From: Buttiauxella sp. A111
GTDB taxonomy: Bacteria; Pseudomonadota; Gammaproteobacteria; Enterobacterales; Enterobacteriaceae
Direction: 5' to 3'
DNA length: 64,000 nt
Assembly (NCBI RefSeq): GCF_014189855.1
Contig: NZ_BJFN01000002.1
Location: 186,001-250,000, forward strand
The notes beneath the pieces were generated by a model. That model made no database searches and had not been told where the DNA came from. It worked only from the letters and a program-made list of their open reading frames with translations. Positions within the stretch are counted from its first letter, which is position 1; each line of letters starts with the position of its first letter. Of the stretch, positions 39,922 through 48,193 are shown one piece after another. The translations under genes were made by a program, and so were the position numbers.

Positions 39922-40041
39922 ATTTGAATTGTGGCGTACTCTTAGCAGGCTCACCAGTAAGAAAAAGAAAGGGAATTAGCGGAAAGTGCAACCAGGTGTT
40001 TAAAACATCTTTTCCTGTTACAGGCTGGTGAATTTTGGGCA

Positions 40042-40125
40042 AAAAAAAACCTGCGCATCCGCGCAGGTTGGTGTAATTCATGTGATCAGCATTAGATGCT
40101 GACATCACCTATCAATACCTCTGGG
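40042..40125 (-). ncRNA. omrB: OmrB small RNA
   Basis: The tandem paralogue of OmrA, with the same seed (CCCAGAGGTATTGATAGGTG) and the same terminator stem (CCTGCGCGGATGCGCAGG) with a nine-T tail. Its middle region contains an extra hairpin GTCAGCATC-TAAT-GCTGATCAC. It lies on the minus strand, 120 nt upstream of OmrA. Confidence 0.93.
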
Positions 40126-40275
40126 ACTTCAAATGTAGCAGTGGCTTGTGAGTTTTCGCCATGGCGAAATAGCAACAGCGCGATGCAAACTGTAAGCAAA
40201 GATTTGGCCTGAAATCTTTAAAAATCCAGAGCATGCCTTTTAATGCCGCTGCGCTTGAATTTCAGGGTCGCAAAA

Positions 40276-40394
40276 GTGTAACGATTACACTAAAAATGGC
40301 TGCATTTTGCTTTAGTTTGCGACGCGAACTACAGTTGCGCCCTTGAAGTAGCGCGCCTTTTCCGTAACACTTAAAATTGTGTAAACGCTTACCC
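40276..40394. promoter_or_regulatory. galR upstream operators (GalR/GalS-type boxes)
   Basis: GTGTAAACGCTTACCC at 40379-40394 fits the GalR box (GTG-x-AA-x-CG-x-TT-x-CAC type) and lies 17 nt before galR, consistent with autoregulation. A second palindrome, GTGTAACGATTACAC at 40276-40290, has the same half-sites but is 15 bp long where the consensus is 16, so binding by GalR itself is uncertain. Confidence 0.6.
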
Positions 40395-40411
40395 ACTCAG
40401 GAACACTTTCG

Positions 40412-41419
40412 ATGGCGACAATAAAGGATGTAGCAAAACTGGCAGGCGTTTCTGTCGCCACGGTATCTCGTGTCATTAATGATTCACCGAAAGCCAGCGA
40501 TGCGTCGCGTCAGGCAGTGACCAGCGCGATGGAAGAACTTAACTACCATCCCAACGCTAATGCGAGAGCACTTGCCCAGCAAACCACTGAAACAATTGGC
40601 CTGATTGTGGGAGATGTGTCCGACCCTTTCTTTGGCGCGATGGTCAAAGCCGTCGAGCAAGTGGCCTATCGTACTGGCAACTTTTTACTGATCGGCAACG
40701 GTTATCACAACGAACAAAAAGAACGTCAGGCCATAGAGCAGCTGATTCGCCATCGTTGTGCAGCCCTGGTGGTGCATGCAAAAAAAATCCCTGATAGCGA
40801 ATTGATTTCATTAATGAAACAGATGCCAGGCATGGTTGTTATCAACCGCATTCTTCCCGGCTTCGAACAGCGATGTGTGGCTCTGGATGACCGCTACGGC
40901 GCATGGCTTGCGACGCGTCATTTGATTCAGCAAGGCCATACCAAAATTGGCTACCTTTGCTCTAACCACCAGATTTCGGATGCAGAAGACCGTTTGCAAG
41001 GTTATTACGACGCGCTAACTGAACACGGTTTACCGGTCAACGATCGGCTAGTGACTTATGGCGAGCCCGACGAAAGCGGTGGTGAGCAAGCAATGACGGA
41101 GTTACTCGGGCGCGGCAGGCATTTCAGCGCGGTGGCGTGTTACAACGACTCCATGGCCGCCGGGGCAATGGGTGTGCTCAACGATAACGGCATTGATGTT
41201 CCGAAAGAGATTTCATTGATTGGCTTCGATGATGTATTGATTTCACGTTATGTCCGCCCACGTCTGACCACTGTTCGTTATCCAATAATCACCATGGCCG
41301 CGCAAGCCGCAGAATTAGCGCTGGCACTGGCTGAAAAACGCGAATTGCCGGAAATAACCAATATGTTTAGCCCAACACTTGTGCGCCGACATTCGGTGAT
41401 TTCACATTCTGATGAGTGA
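40412..41419 (+). CDS. galR: Galactose operon repressor GalR
   Basis: GalR is a LacI-family repressor of the gal operon and galP, relieved by galactose. The product has 335 residues (E. coli 343; the C-terminus is shorter). The N-terminal helix-turn-helix and hinge are MATIKDVAKLAGVSVATVSR followed by VINDSPKASDASR and the hinge helix ANARALAQQ. A periplasmic-binding-like sugar domain (about 60-330) ends with the SLIGFDDVLISRYVRPRLTT segment. It converges on the acetyltransferase gene with only 3 nt between. In E. coli, lysA follows galR; here a 5.4-kb locus is interposed. Confidence 0.95.
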   Translation: MATIKDVAKLAGVSVATVSRVINDSPKASDASRQAVTSAMEELNYHPNANARALAQQTTETIGLIVGDVSDPFFGAMVKAVEQVAYRTGNFLLIGNGYHNEQKERQAIEQLIRHRCAALVVHAKKIPDSELISLMKQMPGMVVINRILPGFEQRCVALDDRYGAWLATRHLIQQGHTKIGYLCSNHQISDAEDRLQGYYDALTEHGLPVNDRLVTYGEPDESGGEQAMTELLGRGRHFSAVACYNDSMAAGAMGVLNDNGIDVPKEISLIGFDDVLISRYVRPRLTTVRYPIITMAAQAAELALALAEKRELPEITNMFSPTLVRRHSVISHSDE

Positions 41420-41422
41420 TGT

Positions 41423-41872
41423 TTAAAGACTAAAACGATAAATGTGAACGGGCTTATTCGGGTAATCCAACCCGTCTCCGATGTACTGCCAGCCGAAACG
41501 CTCGTAGTACTCTTTACAGGCAGAGTAGAGATAAAGTTGTGGGTAGCCGAGTGTGCGGGCGTAATGGATAACGTATTCCTGAAGTTTTTCTCCGAGCCCG
41601 CGCCCACGCTGGTTTTCATCGATGTATAACGCAGCAAGCCACGGATAAAGATCCTGCCGGCTGATCAAATCACAGCGCCACAATCCTACCGTCCCGACCA
41701 ATTTCTCACCCTCTACAGCAACAAATGTCAGCGGCATTTCCCCTTCTCGCTGGCTTGTTGCGACAATCGAGGCGAAAAAGTCACGGCTGTCTTCAGTGCC
41801 GAACGCCTGCCACTGCCAGTCAATAACTTGCTGTGCATGCTGAGGTACGGCGTAAAGCGGCAGGATTTTCAC
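41423..41872 (-). CDS. GNAT family N-acetyltransferase
   Basis: A 149-residue acetyl-CoA-dependent N-acetyltransferase of unknown substrate. The GNAT core is visible: strand LVGTVGLWRCDL (about 56-67), the acetyl-CoA pyrophosphate loop YIDENQRGRGLGEKLQEYVI (about 84-103; R/Q-x-x-G-x-G/A) and the final LYLYSACKEYYERFGWQYIG segment. The start is GTG at 41872 and overlaps the stop of the upstream GntR gene by 4 nt (GTGA), so it is co-translated with it. It is the last gene of the inserted PTS/GH1 locus. A possible role in modifying a sugar or antibiotic cannot be inferred from sequence. Confidence 0.85.
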   Translation of the reverse strand: MKILPLYAVPQHAQQVIDWQWQAFGTEDSRDFFASIVATSQREGEMPLTFVAVEGEKLVGTVGLWRCDLISRQDLYPWLAALYIDENQRGRGLGEKLQEYVIHYARTLGYPQLYLYSACKEYYERFGWQYIGDGLDYPNKPVHIYRFSL

Positions 41873-42675
41873 ATTAACTTTCCCTGGAAAATAGGGACCG
41901 ACTCGAAAAGATAACCGTCAAAATCTGGCGCATCAGAATCGGACTGCTCCAGCAGGCTGTTTTTGACATTTTCCAGGTGTTGCCACATCGCCTGCCACGA
42001 CCCCATCACATCACGACGGCGCAGAGCTGCCAATATCGTTTGCAGGTCGCCAAGCCATTTCAGGCGATAACTGCGGGTATCAATATTTGAGCGTAATTTC
42101 TGCCACATCGGGCTGCTATCAAGATGACGCCAGATACTCTCCACCGTCGCCAGCAACATCTGGTTTTGCGAAGCGCCTGCCAAAACCAAATGAAACATCT
42201 TGCAGTTATCCTGGCTAAGATCGTTTATCGCAATGGCTCGCTGTTCCTGCTCAAGGATACGTTTAAGGTTATCGATGTCGGCTTTGGTCGCCATTTTTGC
42301 GGCAAATGCCGCAATGTTACTTTCCAGGAGTTGGCGTGCTTGTAGCATTTCAAACGGGCCAATATCGCTACTGAAAAAAGCCTCTTCTTCCGCTTCGTTT
42401 TCTGCCGGAACACGAGTGACATACACTCCCGAGCCCTGGCGAATATCCACCGTGCCTTGTAACTCAAGCATCAGCAAAGCTTCACGAACAATGGTGCGAC
42501 TGACACCGTAAGTCTCAGCAATATTACGTTCAGGCGGCAAACGCGAGCCAACCGGATACAAACCCTGCATAATTTGTGCGCGCAGATCCTCACCAATTTC
42601 CTGGTATTGTTTTTTTTCTGGCGAAAGCACTACCTTGTCCACAATATCACCCGCATTGTTGATTCTCAGCGGCAT
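41869..42675 (-). CDS. GntR/FadR-family regulator, UxuR/ExuR-like
   Basis: A 268-residue transcription regulator. It has an N-terminal winged helix (about 20-90; GSRLPPERNIAETYGVSRTI then VREALLMLELQGTVDIRQG) and a C-terminal FCD ligand domain (about 110-250). The segment GPFEMLQARQLLESNIAAFA and the end MWQHLENVKNSLLE...FDGYLFES closely resemble UxuR/ExuR of E. coli, which sense hexuronates. It is encoded third in the EIIC-GH1-GntR-GNAT run. The palindromes TTTGGTATACCAAA in front of the EIIC gene are of the UxuR operator type and are the likely targets, so it probably autoregulates this operon. The effector is unknown. Confidence 0.85.
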   Translation of the reverse strand: MPLRINNAGDIVDKVVLSPEKKQYQEIGEDLRAQIMQGLYPVGSRLPPERNIAETYGVSRTIVREALLMLELQGTVDIRQGSGVYVTRVPAENEAEEEAFFSSDIGPFEMLQARQLLESNIAAFAAKMATKADIDNLKRILEQEQRAIAINDLSQDNCKMFHLVLAGASQNQMLLATVESIWRHLDSSPMWQKLRSNIDTRSYRLKWLGDLQTILAALRRRDVMGSWQAMWQHLENVKNSLLEQSDSDAPDFDGYLFESVPIFQGKLM

Positions 42676-42731
42676 AGTGTTCTGCCGCTGATTAATATCC
42701 GCTAGCTTATCAAACTATCCATCTGAAAAGA

Positions 42732-44159
42732 TTATTTCCATTCATCATCAATATCGAGCTGTAAGACGCGAGACTCACTCAGCGCACGATACCAATGGGC
42801 CGATTTTTTCGCACGACGCTCGCGGTTATTTTGCAGATTGATTTCAATTAAACCATAGCGGTTTTTGAACGCATTCATGGGTGAAACGTTGTCTGTAAAC
42901 GCCCACAGCATGTAACCCTGGCAGTTTGCACCGTCTTCGCGCGCACGCAGCGTTTGGTACAGATGTTCGCTGATAAACGCAATGCGATAGTTGTCTTCAA
43001 TGACGCCGTCGGAATTGCGGAATTGCGCTTCATTTTCTGTCCCCATACCGCTTTCCGCGACAAACCATGGGATATTGCGATAGTCGGTTTTAATCCGCAT
43101 CGCCATGTCGTAAATAATGCGCGGATAAATTTCCCAGCCCCGTGACGTATTCATGCGCCGCCCCGGTAATTCAAACGGTTCGTAGTAATAAGCGGGATGG
43201 AAAGGCGTTTCTGGATTCCACGCACGCGATGGTGCTTTAACACGGTGCGGGTAATAGAGATTGATACCCAATTCATCGACCGTGTTTTCACGAATGATCG
43301 CCAGCTCTTCTTCCGTGTAATCCCACTGCACATGGTGTTTTTCCAGCAGTTCAATCAGTTGTTGCGGGTATTCACCGTGTACCAAAGGGTCTAAAAAAAC
43401 GCGGTTGTAGAACAGATCGTAAATCTGCGCGGCCTGCTGATCGTGTGCCGCACTGGATCGCGCATAGGTGACTTCCGGGTTGAGAATGCAGCCGACAGTC
43501 CCGCGATAACCTTTCTCGCGGAACAGTTTCACGACTTTCGCCGTGGCGAGGTTTTTATGGTGATTCCACTGCATCCATTTATGGGTGTTTTGCTCATACG
43601 GCCAGCGCAGCGCATCAAGGTAAACGCGCGTTTGCACCACAATCGGCTCGTTGAAGGTAAACCAGCGATTCACCTTGTGGGCGTAACGGGCAAAGACTTT
43701 TTCCGCATACAGCACATATAACTCAACGACTTTTTTCGATGCCCAACCGCCGTAGTTTTCGAATAGCGTGGCAGGCAATTCGTAGTGTTCAAGGCAGATC
43801 ATCGGTTCAATACCGGTACTCAGCATTTCGTCGAAAAGATTATCGTAATACTGCGCGTAATCTTCATCGATGATGCCATTTTCGTAATCGGTGAAAAAAC
43901 GTGACCAGTTTATCGAGGTGCGATAGTGCGTCAGTCCTGCCTGTTTCATCAGCCACACGTCTTCGCGGTATCGATTAATGAAATCCGTCGCGACTGCCGG
44001 GCCATAACCGTTGTGCCAGACGTGCCGGTCGTTTTTGTACCAGGCATCAAGCCAGGAATCCTGCCCTTCTTTTTTGCCGCTCCAGCCTTCAGTTTGCCAG
44101 GCCGAAGCCGCAGCACCGAGAATAAAATCTTTTGGAATGGTGACTTTTACGTTGCTCAT
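42732..44159 (-). CDS. GH1 6-phospho-beta-glucosidase
   Basis: A 475-residue glycoside hydrolase family 1 enzyme expected to split phosphorylated beta-glucosides delivered by the adjacent PTS permease. The acid/base glutamate is in WFTFNEP and the nucleophile in WFVAESGMG. The phosphate-binding Ser, Lys and Tyr of 6-phospho enzymes appear as Ser426, Lys432 and Tyr435 in DNVSPMNAFKNRYGL. The frame extends to 44222, but the ATG at 44159 is preceded by GAGGAAGGC and gives a normal N-terminus (MSNVKVTIPKDFILGAAASA). It starts 7 nt after the EIIC stop. Confidence 0.9.
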   Translation of the reverse strand: MSNVKVTIPKDFILGAAASAWQTEGWSGKKEGQDSWLDAWYKNDRHVWHNGYGPAVATDFINRYREDVWLMKQAGLTHYRTSINWSRFFTDYENGIIDEDYAQYYDNLFDEMLSTGIEPMICLEHYELPATLFENYGGWASKKVVELYVLYAEKVFARYAHKVNRWFTFNEPIVVQTRVYLDALRWPYEQNTHKWMQWNHHKNLATAKVVKLFREKGYRGTVGCILNPEVTYARSSAAHDQQAAQIYDLFYNRVFLDPLVHGEYPQQLIELLEKHHVQWDYTEEELAIIRENTVDELGINLYYPHRVKAPSRAWNPETPFHPAYYYEPFELPGRRMNTSRGWEIYPRIIYDMAMRIKTDYRNIPWFVAESGMGTENEAQFRNSDGVIEDNYRIAFISEHLYQTLRAREDGANCQGYMLWAFTDNVSPMNAFKNRYGLIEINLQNNRERRAKKSAHWYRALSESRVLQLDIDDEWK

Positions 44160-44166
44160 GCCTTCC

Positions 44167-45504
44167 TCACGCGTTATTGGCAATTTGTTGCTGTTCAGCC
44201 TGCAACTGCGCCTGTTCAGCACGGCGTGAGGCGATTTTCACAAACGGTAGGTAAATCAGAACGGAAACCAGAATGCAGCCCAATTGCGTCACTACTGCGC
44301 CCATAGAACCCGCAGTGGAGAGCCAGGCGTTAATCAATGGCGGTGTCGTCCACGGCACCATGACGACCGCTTTCCCCGCAAAACCCATGACCGTTGCGAA
44401 ATATCCAATAGTCCCGGTGACCAGCGGTGTGATGATGAAAGGAATAGCCAAAATTGGATTTAGCATAATCGGCATACCAAAAATCACCGGTTCGTTAATG
44501 TTGAAGATCCCCGGCCCAAAAGAGAGTTTTGCTATCTCTTTCATTTCTTTGCGTTTAGTCGCGATCATGACTGCAATCAACAGCCCGATGGTTAAACCCG
44601 AACCACCAATACTCATGTACACATCCCAGAAAGGCATGGTGATGATGTTGGGGATCTCTTTACCCTGCTCAAACGCACTCATGTTGACGGTTATCGCCCC
44701 GAGCAACAGCGGTTCGCGGATAGGTTTAATCATCTGGTTACCGTGAATACCGATGACCCAGAAAAGCTGCGCGACAAACATCAGCAACAGGATACCCGGC
44801 AGGCTTTGCACCACTTTTTCCAGCGGTTGCTGCACCACCTGATACACCGCGTCATACAGATACATCCCGGTGGTTTGGTGAAAGATAAAGCCAAAGGTAG
44901 CAATTGCCGTGACGGTAATAATTGAAGGGATTAGCGCTGAGAATGAAGCGGAAACATTCGGTGGAACGGTGTCGGGCATCTTTATCTTCAGCCCTTCGCG
45001 TTTTTCCAGCCAGCAGTAAACTTCAACCGACAAAATAGCAATAAACATGCCGAGGAACAGACTGCGCGTGTCAGAAAACTGACGGGCCAGAATGTCTTTC
45101 ACCATATGCATTTGCCCATCGACCATCATTTCAATGGTTGTTGGGGTGACGCAAATAAAACAAATGACCGCCAGTAAACCGGGGAACAGGCTTTTAATGC
45201 CGTTAATTCGCCCCAGTTCTATGCCAATCAGAAAGACGGCACCAATGTTCAGGAAGTTAAGTGTGGCGTAGTTAATCGCCGCGGTAATCGGTTTGAGTTG
45301 CGCAAGAAATGACAATGCAGAAAAGCTGGCGAGGCCGTTTTTAGGGTCCAACACCATGTTTGAAATCAGTACCGAAAATGCCCCGACAATAATCACTGGC
45401 ATCAGGGTGATGAACGAGGCTTTGATCGCCATGATGTAACGGTAGCTGTTGAATTTAGTAGCAAAACTCCCCAGCGAGTCAATTAACTTTTCCTGCAATG
45501 CCAT
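44167..45504 (-). CDS. PTS EIIC permease, lactose/cellobiose family
   Basis: A 445-residue membrane component of a phosphoenolpyruvate-dependent sugar phosphotransferase system, of the lactose/chitobiose (ChbC/CelB) family. About ten membrane segments are predicted. Conserved EIIC features include IGIHGNQMI near the middle and FNINEPVIFGMPIMLNP (about 325-341), the sugar-binding motif with the N-E-P triad. No EIIA or EIIB gene is adjacent, so it must borrow these subunits from elsewhere. It is the first gene of the operon, with operators of GGTATACC type upstream. Confidence 0.9.
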   Translation of the reverse strand: MALQEKLIDSLGSFATKFNSYRYIMAIKASFITLMPVIIVGAFSVLISNMVLDPKNGLASFSALSFLAQLKPITAAINYATLNFLNIGAVFLIGIELGRINGIKSLFPGLLAVICFICVTPTTIEMMVDGQMHMVKDILARQFSDTRSLFLGMFIAILSVEVYCWLEKREGLKIKMPDTVPPNVSASFSALIPSIITVTAIATFGFIFHQTTGMYLYDAVYQVVQQPLEKVVQSLPGILLLMFVAQLFWVIGIHGNQMIKPIREPLLLGAITVNMSAFEQGKEIPNIITMPFWDVYMSIGGSGLTIGLLIAVMIATKRKEMKEIAKLSFGPGIFNINEPVIFGMPIMLNPILAIPFIITPLVTGTIGYFATVMGFAGKAVVMVPWTTPPLINAWLSTAGSMGAVVTQLGCILVSVLIYLPFVKIASRRAEQAQLQAEQQQIANNA

Positions 45505-45560
45505 AGGGTATACCTCAGTTATGTCGTTTTTTATTATTTAGGGCGATGGATAACTAACGA

Positions 45561-45670
45561 TTTGGTATACCAAAAATAGAACCAACTCCTTAACATTTCC
45601 GTGATAAAAGTCCCAAGTTGCTATATTGGAATTCCAATGCCAACCAATTCCGTCATTTTGGTATACCAAA
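45561..45670. promoter_or_regulatory. Three operator palindromes between EIIC and the LacI-type gene
   Basis: TTTGGTATACCAAA occurs perfectly at 45561-45574 and again at 45657-45670, 96 bp apart. Between them a related palindrome TTGGAATTCCAA lies at 45626-45637. The TTGGTATACCAA core is the operator type known for UxuR/ExuR regulators, and a regulator of that group is encoded in the operon (41869-42675). LacI-type sites usually have a central CG, which these lack. The interval 45505-45820 holds no gene. Confidence 0.75.
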
Positions 45671-45820
45671 TAAAGATAAACGGTGTGAATCATTTAAAAG
45701 CGTGATCCGGTACGACAAATGGCATAACGAAGCCGCAAGCCCGATGTTTCGCCATCGCAGCATGGTAAACTAGCGAAATTATGCGACCACGCCGCAAGCG
45801 TCTTAATCAGGAATGAATTG

Positions 45821-46849
45821 ATGGTCACAATGCTAGATGTCGCGCTTCGCGCAGGCGTTTCCAAAGCAACGGTATCTCGCGTGCTCAATGGAATTGGACA
45901 AGTTAAAGAGAGCACCCGCGAGCAGGTCTTTAACGCCATGGAAGAGTTAGGTTATCGGCCTAATTTTCTGGCGCGATCGCTTGCGAATCGCAGCAGCAAT
46001 AGCGTGGGTCTGGTGGTGTCGACTTTTGATGGGTTTTACTTTGGCCGCTTGCTACAGCAAGCCTCACGTCAGACTGAAGCGTGGGGAAAGCAGCTGATTG
46101 TCACCGACGGGCACGATACGCCGCAAAAAGAGCTCGAAGCCGTTCAAATGTTGGTAGATCGTCACTGCGATGCCATCGTGCTGTACACCCGTTTTATGAA
46201 TGAACGGACGTTGCTTTCACTCATGAACAGCATCAATGTGCCGCTGGTCGTGATTAACCGGGATATCAGCCAGGCCCGGGATCGTTGCGTTTTCTTTGAG
46301 CAACAGGATGCCGCATTTAAAGCGACCGAGTATTTAATTCAGCAAGGGCATCGTGAGATAGCCTGCATTACGGTGCCAATTTCCACGCCGACCGGCCAGG
46401 CTCGATTAATGGGGTATCGGAAAGCACTGCAAAAACATGGTATTGCCTATAACGAAGAGCGCGTCAAATACGGCGATTCCACGATGACACTCGGTCACAA
46501 GCTGTGCCAGGAATTGCTCGAAAGCCGCGTGCCATTCAGCGCGCTGTTTGCCTGTAACGACGATATGGCGCTTGGAGCATCAAAAGCGCTGCATCAGGCA
46601 GGCGTACGGATACCGCAGGATATTTCGTTGTTTGGTTTTGATGATGCGCCGAGCGCGCAGTGGTTGGAGCCCGCATTATCCAGCGTTTATTTGCCTATCG
46701 ATAGCATGATCACCACAGCCATTGATCAGGCGGTAAAACTGGCAAACGGTGAATCGCTCGAAGCGATTCCACCGTTTGTTGGCAAGCTGGTGTTGCGTGA
46801 GTCAGTAGCCCCTGGGCCGTATTACAACTCTAGTGCCAGCAGTTCCTGA
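45821..46849 (+). CDS. LacI-family regulator, AscG-like
   Basis: A 342-residue LacI-type regulator resembling AscG, the repressor of a beta-glucoside PTS operon. The helix-turn-helix is MVTMLDVALRAGVSKATVSR and the hinge helix NFLARSLANRSS. The sugar-binding domain (about 60-330) includes FACNDDMALGASKAL and SLFGFDDAPSAQWLEP. The frame can start at a TTG at 45818, but the ATG at 45821 aligns with AscG. It is divergent from the EIIC operon, so it may be a second regulator of it. Its 3' end overlaps the 3' end of lysA by 28 nt, which suggests a tight insertion junction. Confidence 0.88.
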   Translation: MVTMLDVALRAGVSKATVSRVLNGIGQVKESTREQVFNAMEELGYRPNFLARSLANRSSNSVGLVVSTFDGFYFGRLLQQASRQTEAWGKQLIVTDGHDTPQKELEAVQMLVDRHCDAIVLYTRFMNERTLLSLMNSINVPLVVINRDISQARDRCVFFEQQDAAFKATEYLIQQGHREIACITVPISTPTGQARLMGYRKALQKHGIAYNEERVKYGDSTMTLGHKLCQELLESRVPFSALFACNDDMALGASKALHQAGVRIPQDISLFGFDDAPSAQWLEPALSSVYLPIDSMITTAIDQAVKLANGESLEAIPPFVGKLVLRESVAPGPYYNSSASSS

Positions 46850-48081
46850 ATAGTCTGGCGACGGCGAATCAGCCGCGCCTGGCCATGATCAAACAGAACT
46901 TCCGGGAGCAATGGGCGGCTGTTGTAGTTGGACGACATGGACGCGCCATACGCGCCGGTATCATGAAGCACCAGATAGTCGCCGACCTGCACTGGCGGTA
47001 ACTTGCGTGTTTCCACTTTGCCGCCTTCTTGCTGGGTAAACACATCACCCGATTCACACAACGGCCCCGCAACGACGGTTTCGACCCATTGCTGCGCCTC
47101 CAGATCACGCCCGTCGCCCGCCAAAGCAGAAATATGGTGGTAGCTGCCATACATTGAAGGACGCATCAAATCGTTAAAACCGGCGTCAATCAGTACAAAG
47201 TGGCGCGACCCCATATTTTTAACGGAACGAACCTGAGCCACCAGCACGCCCGATTCCGCCACCAGGAAACGGCCTGGTTCAATTTCGAGTTTTACCGGAT
47301 GCCCCAGGCGGTGAGCTATTTTTTCACGCGCAGCGTTCCACAGGCCGTAATAGTGATCGGTATCGATTGTCTCTTCGCCTTCGCGATAAGGAATCGACAA
47401 ACCACCGCCCGCTGAAATCGCCTCTAAATCCTGCCCGAAATCAATCACCTGTTGCACCATCGCGCCACAAACACGTTCCAGATGACCGTAATCAACACCA
47501 GAACCAATGTGCATATGAATGCCGACTAAATGCAGTTTGTAGCGTTGGATAACTTCCAGCGCCTGCGGTAGATCCGCATGCCAGATCCCGTGCTTGCTAT
47601 TCTCGCCGCCGGTATTGGTTTTCTGGCTATGCCCATGACCAAAGCCTGGATTAACGCGCAGCCACACACGATGCCCCGGCGATACTTCGCCCAACTGCTG
47701 CAGCATATCCACGGAACCGGCGTTGACCGGAATTTGTTGCTCAGCCACCAGCTCAAGTGTCGCCTGGTCAATCATATCGGCGGTGAAAACGATGTCATCG
47801 GGGTTTTCCAGCGGCTGATATCCCGCCGCCAACGCACGTTCAATTTCGCCCTGCGATACCGAATCAACCTTCACACCCTGCTCACGCATCAAGCGCAAAA
47901 TATGAATATTCGAACATGCCTTTTGAGCAAAACGAATGACATCAAACTGGCGCAGCTGGGCAATCTGCTGGCGAATAATATCCGCGTCGTAAACCCAGAC
48001 CGGGCAACCAAATTCCGCAGGCAGTGTCAGTAAATTTTGCGCGTTCAAAGCAGTGTTGGTGTTATTCAGTGGGCGTGGCAT
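46822..48081 (-). CDS. lysA: Diaminopimelate decarboxylase
   Basis: LysA makes L-lysine from meso-diaminopimelate with PLP. The 419-residue product (E. coli 420) is a fold-type III enzyme. The PLP lysine is in VIRFAQKACSNIHIL (about Lys54), the glycine-rich phosphate loop is SAGGGLSIPY, and the EPGRFLVAESG and GPLCESGDV motifs contribute the active-site Arg and Cys. It is divergent from its activator lysR across 48082-48193. Its 3' end overlaps that of the LacI-type gene. Confidence 0.96.
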   Translation of the reverse strand: MPRPLNNTNTALNAQNLLTLPAEFGCPVWVYDADIIRQQIAQLRQFDVIRFAQKACSNIHILRLMREQGVKVDSVSQGEIERALAAGYQPLENPDDIVFTADMIDQATLELVAEQQIPVNAGSVDMLQQLGEVSPGHRVWLRVNPGFGHGHSQKTNTGGENSKHGIWHADLPQALEVIQRYKLHLVGIHMHIGSGVDYGHLERVCGAMVQQVIDFGQDLEAISAGGGLSIPYREGEETIDTDHYYGLWNAAREKIAHRLGHPVKLEIEPGRFLVAESGVLVAQVRSVKNMGSRHFVLIDAGFNDLMRPSMYGSYHHISALAGDGRDLEAQQWVETVVAGPLCESGDVFTQQEGGKVETRKLPPVQVGDYLVLHDTGAYGASMSSNYNSRPLLPEVLFDHGQARLIRRRQTIQELLALEL

Positions 48082-48193
48082 GACGAGCTCCGGTAATCAT
48101 TCATTTTCTTCATTACGCCATAGAGTGTGATGAAGAAAAAATATCGATTTCTCGCAAGTCTATTCATATATGATATGGATAAAGGAGATAATC

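Noticed and set aside
45561-45670. GGTATACC palindromes as operators of the divergent LacI-type regulator
   Set aside because: LacI-family operators normally have a central CG; these have TA at the centre and match UxuR-type sites, so the GntR protein is the better candidate, although shared control is not excluded.
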